A stretch of DNA of 64,000 nt from Actinomyces urinae (GTDB taxonomy: Bacteria > Actinomycetota > Actinomycetes > Actinomycetales > Actinomycetaceae). The stretch spans positions 930,001-994,000 of the forward strand of contig NZ_LT632547.1 in NCBI RefSeq assembly GCF_900119695.1, read 5' to 3'. Below are positions 9,866 to 18,482 of this stretch, one piece after another (the stretch's first letter is position 1; each line of letters begins with the position of its first letter). The notes under the pieces are model-generated. The model did not search any database. It saw only the letters and a list, made by a program, of their open reading frames with translations, and was not told the origin of the DNA. The translations under genes and the position numbers were made by a program.

Positions 9866-9910
9866 GTAGCAATAATGACAGGCCTACACGTAGCAATAAT
9901 GACAGGCCTA
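9863..9910. repeat. Perfect 24-base tandem repeat, two copies
   Basis: The 24-base unit beginning CACGTAGCAATAATGACAGG occurs twice without mismatch (9863-9886 and 9887-9910). It overlaps the GTG start of the 517-residue gene, and a related box (CCTACACGTGG) occurs at 9931. Confidence 0.9.
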
Positions 9911-10019
9911 ACTGCCCGGTTCAAGGCTCGCCTACACGTGGGATCAATCATGATGCGTCTATAGGAATTCAAGACTAAGAACAAACATAACGGTTTGGTA
10001 ACTACTCTCCGAGGACTGG

Positions 10020-10033
10020 TCTACGCGTGTAGA
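10020..10033. promoter_or_regulatory. Candidate operator upstream of alpha-galactosidase operon
   Basis: TCTACGCGTGTAGA has perfect 5-base arms (TCTAC/GTAGA) around GCGT. It lies 55 bases before the alpha-galactosidase start. Similar CTACACGT boxes occur at 9884 and 9932. A site for the operon's LacI regulator is plausible but unproven. Confidence 0.35.
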
Positions 10034-10087
10034 TCCTGTTAGTTTTGTCACTGCAGAAGCGTTTGGCGCAGTTCAAAGGAGACCCGC

Positions 10088-12313
10088 GTGAAAGATAAAG
10101 CAATCGACGCCGTATACATGTGCGCCGGAGATACCGGATTTATTCTGGACAATTCGTTCGGCGGAATCCCCCAGGTTTGCTATTGGGGCCCGATCTTAGG
10201 CACTCTCACCGCAAGTGACGTCAAGGCGGCGGTTACTAGCAATCGAGAATCCTTGGATGGAAACGCACCTGATAACCACGTTTTCTCCACCCTCATTCCG
10301 CTGGAATCTGACGGTTGGTTGGGGCGTCCCGCGCTTGTTGGACATCGCGCCGACGGAACTAGCTGGTCGCCGCGCTTTAGCTGCGCGGAGATAGGGCTTC
10401 CTGAGAATTGCCTTGTTGAAGACGGAGTCGCGTTCGTTGACAACCAGCCCGTTACATTCTCTACAACTTCAGATGGCTCGCAACTCGCTCTAAAGATTTT
10501 CGTGGAGCCGTTCGAACAGGGCCCACTGCGTATCCGCGCGGAGCTAACCAACCTTTCCGAGTTCGATTATCACTTGGAAGAGCTGGGCATCTCGCTCAAT
10601 TTGCCGCTAGAAGCTAATGAAATCTTCGATACCACCGGAAGGTGGGGTAAGGAACGAACAGGTCAGCGCCGCCCCGTAGTCCTCGGCTGTGACCTACGCG
10701 AAGGACGCCACGGACGCACCGGATTTGACGCTCCCGGCTTCACTTTCGTTGGTCCGAAAGGCTTCTCGTTCCGCCAAGGCGAAGTTTGGGGCCTACACAC
10801 CGCATGGTCTGGCAACCACCGCACCTGGGTGGAAAAGTCCATCGGCGGCCAGCAGATCATTGCAGGTTCGGAAGTGCTCATGCCCGGTGAAGTCACACTG
10901 AGCAAGGATGAAACGTACTCGACTCCTTGGTTCTACGCTGTGCACGGTTACGGCCTAGACGACGCTGCCCAGCAGGTACACCGCTGGTTCCGCAGCCGCA
11001 AGAATCACCCAAAGACTGAGCGTCCCGTAACCCTTAACGTATGGGAAGCGGTCTACTTCAACCATGATCTTCCGAAGCTCCAGAAGCTCGCTCAAAAGGC
11101 TGCCGAAATTGGCGTAGAGCGCTTCGTCCTAGACGACGGCTGGTTCCTCGGCCGCCGCGATGACTTTAAGGGACTTGGCGACTGGTACGTAGATGAAGAT
11201 GTTTGGCCAGATGGACTATCGCCATTGGTTGACATGGTGCACAACCTCGGTATGCAGTTCGGGCTCTGGTTTGAACCGGAAATGATCAACGAAGATTCCA
11301 ACCTGGCCCGTAAGCACCCGGACTGGATCATGGCCGCGCAGGGAAGCACCGATGCAAAAGACCTACCGCTACAGTGGCGCCATCAACAGGTTCTCAACAT
11401 CGCAATCCCGGAAGCGTTTGAGTATGTTAAAGACCGCGTCGTGTCGCTAGTACGCGAGTATTCGATCGACTACATCAAATGGGATCACAACCGTGACCTG
11501 ATTGAAGCGGGTAACACTCAGCTTGGCGGACGCGCTGGCGTATCTGCTCAAACACATGCTGTTTACCGCCTGTTTGACGAGATCAAGGCAGAATGCCCCG
11601 GCCTCGAAATTGAAAGCTGTTCTTCTGGAGGTGGCCGCGTAGATCTAGAGGTCCTGCAGCACACCGACCGATTCTGGGTATCGGACTGTATCGATCCGGT
11701 TGAGCGCCAAGAGATGACCCGCTGGTACAACCAGGTGTCACCGCCGGAACTCATGGGCACGCACGTAGCATCAACCCAATCGCACACCACTGGACGCCAC
11801 TCCACTATGGCCATGCGTGGTGGCACCGCTCTTTGGGGCCATTTTGGAATCGAGTGGGACATTCTCGAAGCTACCGACAGCGAGATGTCCGACCTGAAGG
11901 ATTGGATTGCGTTCTACAAGTCGAACCGCGACTTCCTCCACTCTTCGGACATTGTTCGTTGCGAAACGCCCGATGAAACGATTTGGCTACACGGAGTAGT
12001 AGCAAAGGATAAGTCCCACGCACTATTCCAGATGGTTACGCGAGGCCGCTCCGCTATCTCTCCACGCGGAAGGCTGCGCTTTAGCGGATTGGATGATTCG
12101 CGCACCTACACTATTCGTCCTGTACTCGTTGGTAGCGAGCCCTCGGGGTTGGTGCCGCCACTGTGGTTTGGCAAGCTTAGCCAGCCCGCTGAAGATGGCC
12201 GACGCTACTTTGATGGAATCACTACCACCGGTTCCGTTCTTCAAAATTCCGGTGTGCAGACACCCCGTCTACACACTGACCAGACGCTACTTTTCGAAAT
12301 AGTCGAAAAGTAG
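10088..12313 (+). CDS. Alpha-galactosidase, glycoside hydrolase family 36
   Basis: The 741-residue protein has the full length and order of GH36 enzymes: an N-terminal beta-sandwich, a (beta/alpha)8 barrel and a C-terminal sandwich. In the barrel, FVLDDGWF is followed by IKWDHNRDL with the nucleophile Asp at about residue 466. ESCSSGGGR and VSDCIDPVERQ carry the acid/base Asp near 533. It releases terminal alpha-1,6-galactose from melibiose, raffinose and stachyose. No signal peptide is present, so it acts on imported oligosaccharides. It starts at a GTG with AAAGGAG seven bases upstream and leads an operon with a sugar ABC importer, a LacI regulator and an acetyltransferase. Confidence 0.95.
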   Translation: MKDKAIDAVYMCAGDTGFILDNSFGGIPQVCYWGPILGTLTASDVKAAVTSNRESLDGNAPDNHVFSTLIPLESDGWLGRPALVGHRADGTSWSPRFSCAEIGLPENCLVEDGVAFVDNQPVTFSTTSDGSQLALKIFVEPFEQGPLRIRAELTNLSEFDYHLEELGISLNLPLEANEIFDTTGRWGKERTGQRRPVVLGCDLREGRHGRTGFDAPGFTFVGPKGFSFRQGEVWGLHTAWSGNHRTWVEKSIGGQQIIAGSEVLMPGEVTLSKDETYSTPWFYAVHGYGLDDAAQQVHRWFRSRKNHPKTERPVTLNVWEAVYFNHDLPKLQKLAQKAAEIGVERFVLDDGWFLGRRDDFKGLGDWYVDEDVWPDGLSPLVDMVHNLGMQFGLWFEPEMINEDSNLARKHPDWIMAAQGSTDAKDLPLQWRHQQVLNIAIPEAFEYVKDRVVSLVREYSIDYIKWDHNRDLIEAGNTQLGGRAGVSAQTHAVYRLFDEIKAECPGLEIESCSSGGGRVDLEVLQHTDRFWVSDCIDPVERQEMTRWYNQVSPPELMGTHVASTQSHTTGRHSTMAMRGGTALWGHFGIEWDILEATDSEMSDLKDWIAFYKSNRDFLHSSDIVRCETPDETIWLHGVVAKDKSHALFQMVTRGRSAISPRGRLRFSGLDDSRTYTIRPVLVGSEPSGLVPPLWFGKLSQPAEDGRRYFDGITTTGSVLQNSGVQTPRLHTDQTLLFEIVEK

Positions 12314-12345
12314 GAAACCAATAAAGACGAAGGAGTCTTTTCACG

Positions 12346-13617
12346 ATGAGAAAAGGGAAAATTTTCGTTGCAACCGTAGCGGCATCAGCACTGGCTCTTG
12401 GCCTAGCTGGCTGTTCGGGAGGCTCTGGCTCTGATTCAGGAGGCAGTGCTGACGGCGGATCCATTGACGTGTTCATGAACATGCCTACCGGTTCGCCTCA
12501 GGAAGCCGAGATCAAGGAGCTGACCGCAAAGTTTGAGAGCGAAACGAATTCAAAGGTAAATCTCACCATCGCGTCCTCTTCGTTCGAAGATGACATGAAG
12601 GTCAAGATGGCTTCGGATTCAGTGCCAGACGTGTTTTCAACGCACGGCTGGTCTGTTAACCGCTACAGCCCCTACTTGCGCCCATTGAATGACCGGCCTT
12701 GGGCGGAGTACGTCAGCAAGGGCCTCGACAAGGTCATGTATGACGCTGACGGAAACATCTACGCCCTTCCTCTTGAGTACTCAACCACAGGACTCTTGGT
12801 CAACTACGAAATCCTCGACAAGGTAGGTGTTGACCCGGATTCGCTAAAGACCTGGGATGACGTCGACGCCGCCATGCAGAAGATCAAGGACGAGCTCAAT
12901 ATTTCCCCGATCACTGCATCCGGTAAAGAATCCAACGCAGGTGACATTGGCAACTACATTGCTTCTGGCGCATTTACGCCCGAGCAAAACGAAGCGTTTA
13001 AGAATGGCGATTTCAGCACTGAACTTTGGGCTCAGGGCGTAACTTCGCACGTTCAGAAGTGGCAGGAAAAGGGATTCTTCAACCCTGACTACGTGTCCGC
13101 GACGCTTGACGACATGTCGCGTCAGCTAGCTGACAACACCGCAGCTTTTGCGATCTCTTGGCCGTTCGTTCTTTCCACGGCTTACGAGTACAACCCGGAT
13201 GCAAACCTTGGCTTCATGCCGATGCCCGGCGTTGACGGACCGTACATGGTTGGTGGCGAAGGCGTGAGCGCATTCGGCGTTTCCAAGACCAGCCAGAACG
13301 AAGAGCTTGCTTTGAAGTATGTTGACTTCCTTGCACAGCCAGAAAACGCAAAGCCATTCCTTGGGGCCATGGGCGCTTACGCTGGCCTAACCAACGTTGA
13401 AGTAGACCTGGGCAACCTGCAGCCGAGCTTCGACAAGTACGTTGCCCCGGGCGAGATTCCGACCATGCCGTTCTTCGACCGTCTCTACCTGCCTAACGGC
13501 ATGTGGAACACCATTATTACCACCACTGATGGCGTGATCAATGGTCAAATGACAGCGGAAGTTGCTGCTCAGCAGATGGCAGACCAGTACCAGACGCTGT
13601 ACTCACAGCAGAAGTAA
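12346..13617 (+). CDS. Sugar ABC transporter substrate-binding lipoprotein (family 1)
   Basis: The 423-residue protein begins with a lipoprotein signal peptide (lipobox LAGC near residue 23) followed by a Ser/Gly-rich linker. The rest is the two-lobed fold of the MalE/RafE family 1 binding proteins, with PTGSPQEAEIKELTAKFE early and a late FGVSKTSQNEELALKYVDFL. It would capture alpha-galactosides such as raffinose or melibiose outside the membrane and deliver them to the two permeases downstream. GGAG lies upstream of the ATG. A hairpin directly after the stop codon may keep its mRNA more abundant than that of the permeases. Confidence 0.93.
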   Translation: MRKGKIFVATVAASALALGLAGCSGGSGSDSGGSADGGSIDVFMNMPTGSPQEAEIKELTAKFESETNSKVNLTIASSSFEDDMKVKMASDSVPDVFSTHGWSVNRYSPYLRPLNDRPWAEYVSKGLDKVMYDADGNIYALPLEYSTTGLLVNYEILDKVGVDPDSLKTWDDVDAAMQKIKDELNISPITASGKESNAGDIGNYIASGAFTPEQNEAFKNGDFSTELWAQGVTSHVQKWQEKGFFNPDYVSATLDDMSRQLADNTAAFAISWPFVLSTAYEYNPDANLGFMPMPGVDGPYMVGGEGVSAFGVSKTSQNEELALKYVDFLAQPENAKPFLGAMGAYAGLTNVEVDLGNLQPSFDKYVAPGEIPTMPFFDRLYLPNGMWNTIITTTDGVINGQMTAEVAAQQMADQYQTLYSQQK

Positions 13618-13629
13618 TTATCTGCTTAG

Positions 13630-13663
13630 AGGTGGGGTAAAATCGCCAGATTTTACCCCACCT
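13630..13663 (+). terminator. Intercistronic hairpin (partial terminator or mRNA stabiliser)
   Basis: A perfect 15-base stem (AGGTGGGGTAAAATC and its complement) with loop GCCA lies 12 bases after the binding-protein gene and 22 bases before the permease start. There is no U-run, so partial read-through is expected. Confidence 0.75.
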
Positions 13664-13685
13664 CACTACCACGATTAGGTGAACC

Positions 13686-14588
13686 ATGAGTGATACAAAA
13701 ACAGCGGTGCGCAGATTTTTTAAAGGTTCTTCTGTGAACCTAATGTATGTTCCCGCTTTAACAATCTTCGCTATCTTCCTCGTATGGCCCGTGCTCCAGG
13801 GCGCATACCTATCCACCACCAGTTGGGATGGATACTCTCCAACTCTTTTCAGTGCAGGATGGTCTAACTACGCGAGATTAGTACGCGATCCCAACTTTCT
13901 TGTGGCAGTGCGTAACACGTTCATTTACGGAATTGGAAGCACGATACTGCAGCAGATCATTGGCCTCTTTCTAGCAGTACTGCTAGAGCGTTCCGGCAAG
14001 ATTTCCAACAGCGTGCGAGCCATTATCTACCTGCCGGTCCTCATCTCACCGGTCGTTATGGGCACCTTCTACTACCTCGTATTCCGGTTCCGCCAAGGCG
14101 CGTTGAACGGGATCCTGGAAGCGTTTGGTGGTCAGCCCGTCGCATACCTTGCAAACTCCAACTTTGCTATCGCCGTAATCGTATTCATCAACTCGTTCCA
14201 GTTCGTTGGCGTATCGATGATCATCTACCTATCCGGACTGCAGTCGATTCCAACAGAAGTTCACGAAGCCGCCCAACTTGACGGCGTTAACGGCTGGCAA
14301 CAGTTCAAAGACATCACCTGGCCAATGCTCCACCCGGCATTCGCAGCTTCCGTTGTTATTAACCTAATCGGCGGACTCAAACTCTACGACATCATTAAGG
14401 TTCTAACCGATGGAGGTCCGGGCTTTGACACCAACTCCGTTTCAACGTTGATTGGACGCACCTACTTTGGCAGTCAGGCCGCCGGCTACGCAGCCGCGCA
14501 GGGCGTGGTGCTGTTCTTCATAATCGTTCTATTCACGGTTATTACAAACCGCTGGCTTGATAGGCGCGCTACGAGGGTGGGTCTGTGA
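13686..14588 (+). CDS. Sugar ABC transporter permease (MalF type)
   Basis: The 300-residue membrane protein has six predicted helices and the cytoplasmic EAA loop EAAQLDGVNGWQQFKDITWP that docks on the ATPase. It is the first of two permeases of a CUT1 carbohydrate importer. The last codons overlap the start of the second permease. No ATPase gene is in the operon, so a shared MsiK-type ATPase encoded elsewhere is expected. Confidence 0.93.
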   Translation: MSDTKTAVRRFFKGSSVNLMYVPALTIFAIFLVWPVLQGAYLSTTSWDGYSPTLFSAGWSNYARLVRDPNFLVAVRNTFIYGIGSTILQQIIGLFLAVLLERSGKISNSVRAIIYLPVLISPVVMGTFYYLVFRFRQGALNGILEAFGGQPVAYLANSNFAIAVIVFINSFQFVGVSMIIYLSGLQSIPTEVHEAAQLDGVNGWQQFKDITWPMLHPAFAASVVINLIGGLKLYDIIKVLTDGGPGFDTNSVSTLIGRTYFGSQAAGYAAAQGVVLFFIIVLFTVITNRWLDRRATRVGL

Positions 14589-15421
14589 TGAGTGAAAATA
14601 AGAATTCTTTGAAAACTCCTAAGCTCATACTTTTCCTCCTGGTACTGGTCTGCCTTGTACAGTTAGTACCTTTCTACCTAGGCGTGGTTGCGTCCTTTAA
14701 AGGTTCGCGAGATCAAAGCTCTGCGTGGGCGATCCCATTTGGAGAATCCACATTTGAGAACTTTGTCATCGCCTGGGAGCGCGGACACGTAGGCCAAGCC
14801 ATTTTAAACTCGGCCATTGTTACTATCCTGGCTACAGCCATCGTGGTAATTGTTGGCGCACTGGCCTCCTACCCGCTTGCGCGACGCCGGACAAAGTGGA
14901 ATCAAACTATCCTCATGCTGACGCTTACCGTCATGATGATTCCCCCGCTGTCCATCCTTGTTCCCTTGATCCGTCTGCTAAAGAGCTTCGGCATGATGAA
15001 CACCTACATGGGCCTAGTTTTGCCGCTGGCAGCTTTCGCTCTTCCCCAGGCGATCTTCCTGTACACGCAGTCTCTGCGCGGTATCACCGGAAGTTTGGAG
15101 GAAGCCGCGAAAATCGATGGAGCAGGAACGCTACGAACCTTCTTTTCTATCGTTTTGCCGCTACTAAAGCCCGTGACAATCACGGTAGTTATCCTTACCG
15201 GCACTAACGTTTGGAACGAGTTTGCGCTGAGTAGCTACATCATGACTACAAATGAGATGCGCACGTTGGCCCCCACTATCGCGTCCTTCTTCGGCGCGGC
15301 CGGATCCAACGTGAACGCAGCAATCGCCGGATCGTTCCTCGGCGTAATCCCCGTGCTAGTGGCATACCTGTTCTTGCAAAAGTACTTCATGAAGGGCATG
15401 CTTGCAGGCGCAGTAAAGTAA
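14588..15421 (+). CDS. Sugar ABC transporter permease (MalG type)
   Basis: The 277-residue membrane protein has six predicted helices and the EAA loop EEAAKIDGAGTLRTFFSIVL. It pairs with the preceding MalF-type permease. The chosen ATG at 14588 overlaps the previous stop codon (TGATG); a GTG three bases earlier is also possible. A purine-rich GAGGGTGG upstream serves as ribosome binding site. It belongs to the alpha-galactoside uptake operon. Confidence 0.92.
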   Translation: MSENKNSLKTPKLILFLLVLVCLVQLVPFYLGVVASFKGSRDQSSAWAIPFGESTFENFVIAWERGHVGQAILNSAIVTILATAIVVIVGALASYPLARRRTKWNQTILMLTLTVMMIPPLSILVPLIRLLKSFGMMNTYMGLVLPLAAFALPQAIFLYTQSLRGITGSLEEAAKIDGAGTLRTFFSIVLPLLKPVTITVVILTGTNVWNEFALSSYIMTTNEMRTLAPTIASFFGAAGSNVNAAIAGSFLGVIPVLVAYLFLQKYFMKGMLAGAVK

Positions 15422-15442
15422 TGATTTCAAGGTGGTGGCAAC

Positions 15443-16462
15443 GTGCGGGCTGGACCAAAACGACGGGTAACTCGAGATGAGGTGGCCGCTCGAGCTGGCG
15501 TCAGCTCCGCCGTTGTCAGCTACGTTGTGAACAACGGCCCCAGGCCGGTAGCTGAGAGCACCCGCCTTAGAGTGCTTGAAGCTATAGAGGAGCTTGGCTA
15601 CCACCCCAGTGGCACTGCAAGAGCACTACGGCTTGGAGCTAGGCAGACGTGCGGCGTTGTTATCCCCAACGTGAAACACCTGTTTAACTCCGCCGTAGTG
15701 CACCGATTGGACCAAGAGCTGTCGCGTCACAACCTTTCCATGCTGCTTTCTAACACTCACGACAGTCCCGAAACAGAAAAACTAATAATCCGAGAGATGC
15801 TCTCATGGGGAGTGGACGGACTCATTATCATGATGTCAACCCTCAACGACGAGTGGCACCACAAAAAGCTTCCCGTACCTACCATTCTGTTGGACCGTCG
15901 GAGTGGCTTGGAGCACTTCACCACCCTTGGGCCCGATTTTGCTGCGGGCGGCAGAATTGCTACTCAGCATCTAATCGACCACGGACACGAAGAAATTCTG
16001 GCGGTATTAGGTGGCTTATTTCCCGGCGATAACACGAGGCTGGCTGGCTACCAAAGGGCGCTATCCGATGCAGGCTTGCAGTCCCTCACTCCAATCACGA
16101 CTTCATGGTCGCTAGAGGGCGGATACGAGGCTGGAAAGCAGTTTCTAAAACTAGATTCACGACCATCCGCCGTGTTCTGTTTTTCTGATGCGCTAGCTAT
16201 TGGCTTCCAAAAAGCAATAACGGAAGCGGGCGTGCGTGTTCCACAAGACGTTGCCATCATGGGGTTCGATGGCACGGACACTGTTAAGTACGTTCAACCC
16301 CGGATTACCACGGTAAGACAGCCGATTGACGAGATGCTTACCACCGCAGTTGAGATCCTCGTAAAGGAACCTTACGAGCCCGTAAAAGAACACATGATCT
16401 TCCCGGTATCACTGGCGCCCGGAGAATCTTGCGGCTGCCCCCGAATAGAAGGAATAGACTGA
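15443..16462 (+). CDS. LacI-family transcriptional regulator
   Basis: The 339-residue protein starts with a LacI helix-turn-helix (VTRDEVAARAGVSSAVVSYV) and hinge (NNGPRPVAESTRLRVLEAIE). A periplasmic-binding-protein-like effector domain follows, with VAIMGFDGTD and TTVRQPIDEM near the end. The GTG start has AAGGTGG upstream. Its place inside the operon makes it the likely repressor of the alpha-galactoside genes, with galactose or an oligosaccharide as inducer (inference). Its stop overlaps the start of the acetyltransferase gene (TGATG). Confidence 0.92.
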   Translation: MRAGPKRRVTRDEVAARAGVSSAVVSYVVNNGPRPVAESTRLRVLEAIEELGYHPSGTARALRLGARQTCGVVIPNVKHLFNSAVVHRLDQELSRHNLSMLLSNTHDSPETEKLIIREMLSWGVDGLIIMMSTLNDEWHHKKLPVPTILLDRRSGLEHFTTLGPDFAAGGRIATQHLIDHGHEEILAVLGGLFPGDNTRLAGYQRALSDAGLQSLTPITTSWSLEGGYEAGKQFLKLDSRPSAVFCFSDALAIGFQKAITEAGVRVPQDVAIMGFDGTDTVKYVQPRITTVRQPIDEMLTTAVEILVKEPYEPVKEHMIFPVSLAPGESCGCPRIEGID

Positions 16463-17100
16463 TGACCGCTTATTTTTCGGAAGAGGGAGTTCGCAGACGC
16501 ATAGAAGAACGCGAACTGTACTGCGATGCGTACGAAGGCCTGGAAGGCCTCAAAAGCGAGAGGGACCGGGCTAAGCGCCTGGTTGCACGCTTCAATCAAA
16601 CAACCGTAGATGACGAGGCCCTACGCAAAGAACTCATTGCGGAACTGTTTGGTGACAGCGCTTCAAATGCTTTCCTCGAGCCGCCTATTTCCGTTGCTTA
16701 CGGACACCGCACAACTTTTTCTGGTAATGCTTATGCCAACACGGGTTTGACGCTTGTAGATGACTACGAGATCAACATTGGCAAGAACGTAATGTTTGGC
16801 CCCAACGTGACTCTAACGTCCACTAACCATCCGATTCACCCTAAGTTGCGTGAGGATGGCACGCAGTTTTCTGCTCCCATCAACATTGAAGATGACGTGT
16901 GGATCGGTGCGCACGCTGTAGTACTTCCCGGAATAACCATTGGCAAGGGCTCTATTGTGGGCGCCGGAGCCGTGGTGACCAAGAATGTGCCTCCCATGTG
17001 CGTTGTAGCTGGCGTTCCCGCAAAAATCATCAGGCGAATCACCGATGAAGATCTCGAGTGGGAGTACAGGGCGCCTGGAACTCTGGAGTTCGAAAAGTAG
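16462..17100 (+). CDS. Sugar O-acetyltransferase (LacA/Maa type)
   Basis: The 212-residue protein contains a left-handed beta-helix made of hexapeptide repeats (NIEDDVWIGAHAVVLPGITI, then GSIVGAGAVVTKNVPP) and the STNHP segment with the catalytic His of galactoside and maltose acetyltransferases. It transfers acetyl from acetyl-CoA to a sugar hydroxyl, which in lac-like systems is thought to detoxify non-metabolised sugars. The ATG at 16462 overlaps the LacI stop codon, with AAGGA upstream; a longer in-frame ORF would run back into lacI and is not supported. Confidence 0.9.
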   Translation: MTAYFSEEGVRRRIEERELYCDAYEGLEGLKSERDRAKRLVARFNQTTVDDEALRKELIAELFGDSASNAFLEPPISVAYGHRTTFSGNAYANTGLTLVDDYEINIGKNVMFGPNVTLTSTNHPIHPKLREDGTQFSAPINIEDDVWIGAHAVVLPGITIGKGSIVGAGAVVTKNVPPMCVVAGVPAKIIRRITDEDLEWEYRAPGTLEFEK

Positions 17101-17186
17101 CTCAATTGGCATAACACGCTGCCCGCGCCGAAACTTTTCCGTTCCTTTTCACAGGGGCCCACTATCATTAGTTTCCGCAGAAAAAA

Positions 17187-17228
17187 TCGGAGGGGTGGGC
17201 TCCAAGATCTTGGAGCTCACCCCTCCGA
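17187..17228. terminator. Bidirectional terminator
   Basis: A 20-base stem (one G-T pair) with a two-base loop lies between convergent genes. An A-run at 17181-17186 gives a clear U-tract on the minus strand, so it strongly terminates the glp-like operon and probably also the acetyltransferase transcript. Confidence 0.85.
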
Positions 17229-17237
17229 CTCAGAATT

Positions 17238-18482
17238 TTACGCTAGCGCGATCTCCACATCTCCTCCGAGCGGATCTACTGTATCAAGCACATCAGCTGG
17301 AATACGGAAGACCCTACCTGGCGCTGCGGGCCACGGCACGCGTTTACGTGCCACTTCCACTCCTTTTTGCCTTACTGACACAGTGGGCGCGGCATCAAAG
17401 ACGTCAACCCACGCGATAAGACGGTTACGAGCGACCTCAGGCCCTCCGGGCACGTAAGTTGCTGGATATATCCATCTAATCGGACGCGCAGGTTTAATCG
17501 TTATCGGATGTTTGGCTTTCTGTTGCCCGGACAGATAAGCCAGTACTTGGTCGGCGACATACTCCCCTTCTAGGCTGACCACATCTGCAGTTTCTACAGG
17601 GTGGTTCACGTTACCAACTGTGAAAATACCGGGGACAGATGTTTGCATAGTCTGATCGGTCTTGGGGCCAAGATGATTAGGATCAATATCTACCCCGCGC
17701 TTTACCAGCAATTCGTTGTCTGGAATCCAGTCACCAGTGAACACAACCGTGTCGCACTCCAAAATGCGGCGTTGGCCATCTTTTTGCTCAATTTCAACGC
17801 TCTGTACTCGCCTCTTTCCATTAATTCGAACTACCTTCGAGTTGGTAATTACCTTTGTTTGGAACAGGGCGCGCCCGCCCAAGCGGAACGCCGAGTAAGA
17901 CTCCCCTTTAGGGTACTCAGTGACGAGTGCAGTCGTGTCACAACCGGCTTGCTTTAGGGTCATAACCGCTGACCAGCTAACTAACTCTGCACCGACCACC
18001 ACAGCTCGTCTACCGACCTTTTGGTGGTACAGATGCACAAGGTTCTGCAACTGACCCGTAGTGTAGATTCCAGCAGGCCGATCACCTGGAATTATTCGAG
18101 CGGGACGAGGCCTCTCTCGCGCACCGGTAGCGAAAACGAATACATCCGGACGCACATCATAACGGCCGTCAGGGGTTGTCACCTGAAGTGTCCTATCGTC
18201 ACCCCAGCCGGTTGCCATTGCCTGAGTCATAAGTTTCGCGCCAGCACGCAGAGCATCTTCTGTCAGAACTTTTGCGTAGGCAGGCCCGGACATGAAGCGT
18301 TTTCTGTCTCGAATGCCATAACCTAGATGGTCGGCATGGCGGGGAATTCCGCCTGTGTTCTGTTCCCGTTCAATAACTAAGACCTCGCCATCGAGCACGG
18401 GAGCGAGTCGTTTAGCTGCACTTAGTCCAGCTGGTCCGCCTCCGATGATTGCAACCGTTGGGTTTAACATCTGCCTACTCAT
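17238..18482 (-). CDS. FAD-dependent oxidoreductase (GlpB-position subunit of a glycerol-phosphate-type dehydrogenase)
   Basis: The 414-residue protein begins with a Rossmann FAD motif (VAIIGGGPAGLSAAKRL) and has ATGARERPRPARIIPG and a second nucleotide-binding region near VVVGAELVSW, as in thioredoxin-reductase-like oxidoreductases. Proteins of this type sit next to GlpO/GlpA-like subunits in anaerobic glycerol-3-phosphate dehydrogenase operons and are thought to move electrons to NAD or quinone. The ATG at 18482 has GGAGG upstream and overlaps the end of the previous gene by eight bases. It is the last gene of the operon. The small DUF1667 partner often found next to such genes is not present. 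Confidence 0.82.
   Translation of the reverse strand: MSRQMLNPTVAIIGGGPAGLSAAKRLAPVLDGEVLVIEREQNTGGIPRHADHLGYGIRDRKRFMSGPAYAKVLTEDALRAGAKLMTQAMATGWGDDRTLQVTTPDGRYDVRPDVFVFATGARERPRPARIIPGDRPAGIYTTGQLQNLVHLYHQKVGRRAVVVGAELVSWSAVMTLKQAGCDTTALVTEYPKGESYSAFRLGGRALFQTKVITNSKVVRINGKRRVQSVEIEQKDGQRRILECDTVVFTGDWIPDNELLVKRGVDIDPNHLGPKTDQTMQTSVPGIFTVGNVNHPVETADVVSLEGEYVADQVLAYLSGQQKAKHPITIKPARPIRWIYPATYVPGGPEVARNRLIAWVDVFDAAPTVSVRQKGVEVARKRVPWPAAPGRVFRIPADVLDTVDPLGGDVEIALA

Noticed and set aside
16429-16461. Longer start for the acetyltransferase inside lacI
   Set aside because: The ATG at 16462 overlaps the lacI stop and has AAGGA upstream; the extension has no family support.
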